DNA of 64,000 nucleotides from Acidimicrobiales bacterium. Lineage in GTDB: Bacteria > Actinomycetota > Acidimicrobiia > Acidimicrobiales > Iamiaceae. Below are positions 63,765 through 64,000 of the stretch, one piece after another. Position numbers and translations under genes: made by a program. The notes under the pieces were generated by a model. The model was given only the letters and a program-made list of their open reading frames with translations. It had not been told where the DNA came from and made no database searches. The stretch covers positions 62,001-126,000 of the forward strand of contig DASQKY010000005.1 of NCBI GenBank assembly GCA_035630295.1. Reading direction: 5' to 3'. Within the stretch, counting starts at the first letter, position 1, and each line of letters starts with the position of its first letter.

Positions 63765-64000
63765 ATGTCGTATCCGCCCCCCAGCCCCCCGCCGCCCCCG
63801 CCTGGAGGCTTCGGGCAGCAGCCCGGCTACCCACAGCCCGGCTACGGCGCCCCCGTCGCCAACCAGAGCAACGGCATGGCCATCGGCGCCCTCGTCACCG
63901 GCCTGATCGCCATGCTCTGCTTCCCCGTGCTCGGCCTGGTGTCGATCCCCCTCGGCATCGTGGCCATCAAGCGGTCGAAGGCGCTCAACGGCAACGGCAA
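63765..64000 (+). CDS. DUF4190-like membrane protein (incomplete)
   Basis: The first 78 codons of a gene cut by the window end. A proline-rich start (MSYPPPSPPPPPPGG, then QQPGYPQPGYG) precedes a hydrophobic segment (GALVTGLIAMLCFPVLGL) and a positively charged stop (IKRSK), the usual DUF4190 layout of actinobacterial envelope proteins. A GGAGG ribosome-binding site precedes the ATG. Function unknown. Confidence 0.75.
   Translation, partial: MSYPPPSPPPPPPGGFGQQPGYPQPGYGAPVANQSNGMAIGALVTGLIAMLCFPVLGLVSIPLGIVAIKRSKALNGNG

Overview
The window is very GC-rich, coding-dense actinobacterial chromosome. Gene content (F420/flavin luciferase-like oxidoreductases, many acyl-CoA dehydrogenases, steroid-type thiolases, an ipdAB/echA20 set, a KstR-type operator) fits a sterol- or acyl-degrading actinobacterium. 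An Acidimicrobiia-like lineage is my guess from style, not proven by any marker gene here.

Region 1 (about 0.1-26 kb) is a steroid/acyl-CoA catabolism block. It holds a steroid-type acyl-CoA ligase, luciferase-like oxidoreductases, a CoA-transferase, a double-length FadE34-like acyl-CoA dehydrogenase, two thiolases (one FadA5-like), an adjacent pair of single-domain acyl-CoA dehydrogenases, SDRs, a TesB thioesterase, and the ring C/D genes echA20-ipdA-ipdB with an IpdC-like flavoprotein and a divergent SDR. Two promoters carry a perfect KstR-type operator (TnnAACnnGTTnnA). Four others carry a different shared palindrome, CTGACGGGTCGTCAG, which points to a second regulon whose regulator is not in the window.

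Region 2 (about 26-44 kb) is mixed housekeeping and stress: PilZ and SEC-C proteins, an acetyltransferase of the hexapeptide fold, an ECF sigma factor with a membrane partner, a lipoprotein, a histidine phosphatase, a three-domain fusion (sugar/inositol-phosphate cytidylyltransferase + CDP-alcohol phosphatidyltransferase + HAD phosphatase) that could make a di-inositol-phosphate type solute, an AraC-VOC-UvrA-like module, an ArsR-ArsC fusion with its operator, and an ArsR-SRPBCC pair.

Region 3 (43,964-59,532) is an integrated island in the 3' part of a tRNA-Glu gene. A 47-bp identical tRNA segment flanks it, and a tyrosine recombinase next to the left end is broken by an 8-bp tandem duplication. 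Inside are (a) a RiPP-like locus: peptide-binding-chaperone-like protein, graspetide-type ATP-grasp ligase, unusual short P450, 2OG-oxygenase-like protein, and, convergent to them, a 43-codon precursor candidate, a strong stem-loop and a glycosyltransferase; (b) an IS30 element nested in an IS3 remnant; and (c) a five-gene minus-strand operon (sigma-like, ParB-like, SNF2 helicase, small PD-(D/E)xK-like protein, cytosine methyltransferase fused to Vsr) that looks like a restriction or anti-phage system. These two cargo modules are the best candidates for undescribed systems.

Region 4 (59.5-64 kb) resumes the chromosome: tRNA-Glu(CTC), tRNA-Gln(CTG), a YdcF-like protein, gltX, an epoxide-hydrolase-like enzyme, a hypothetical gene and the start of a DUF4190-like membrane protein.
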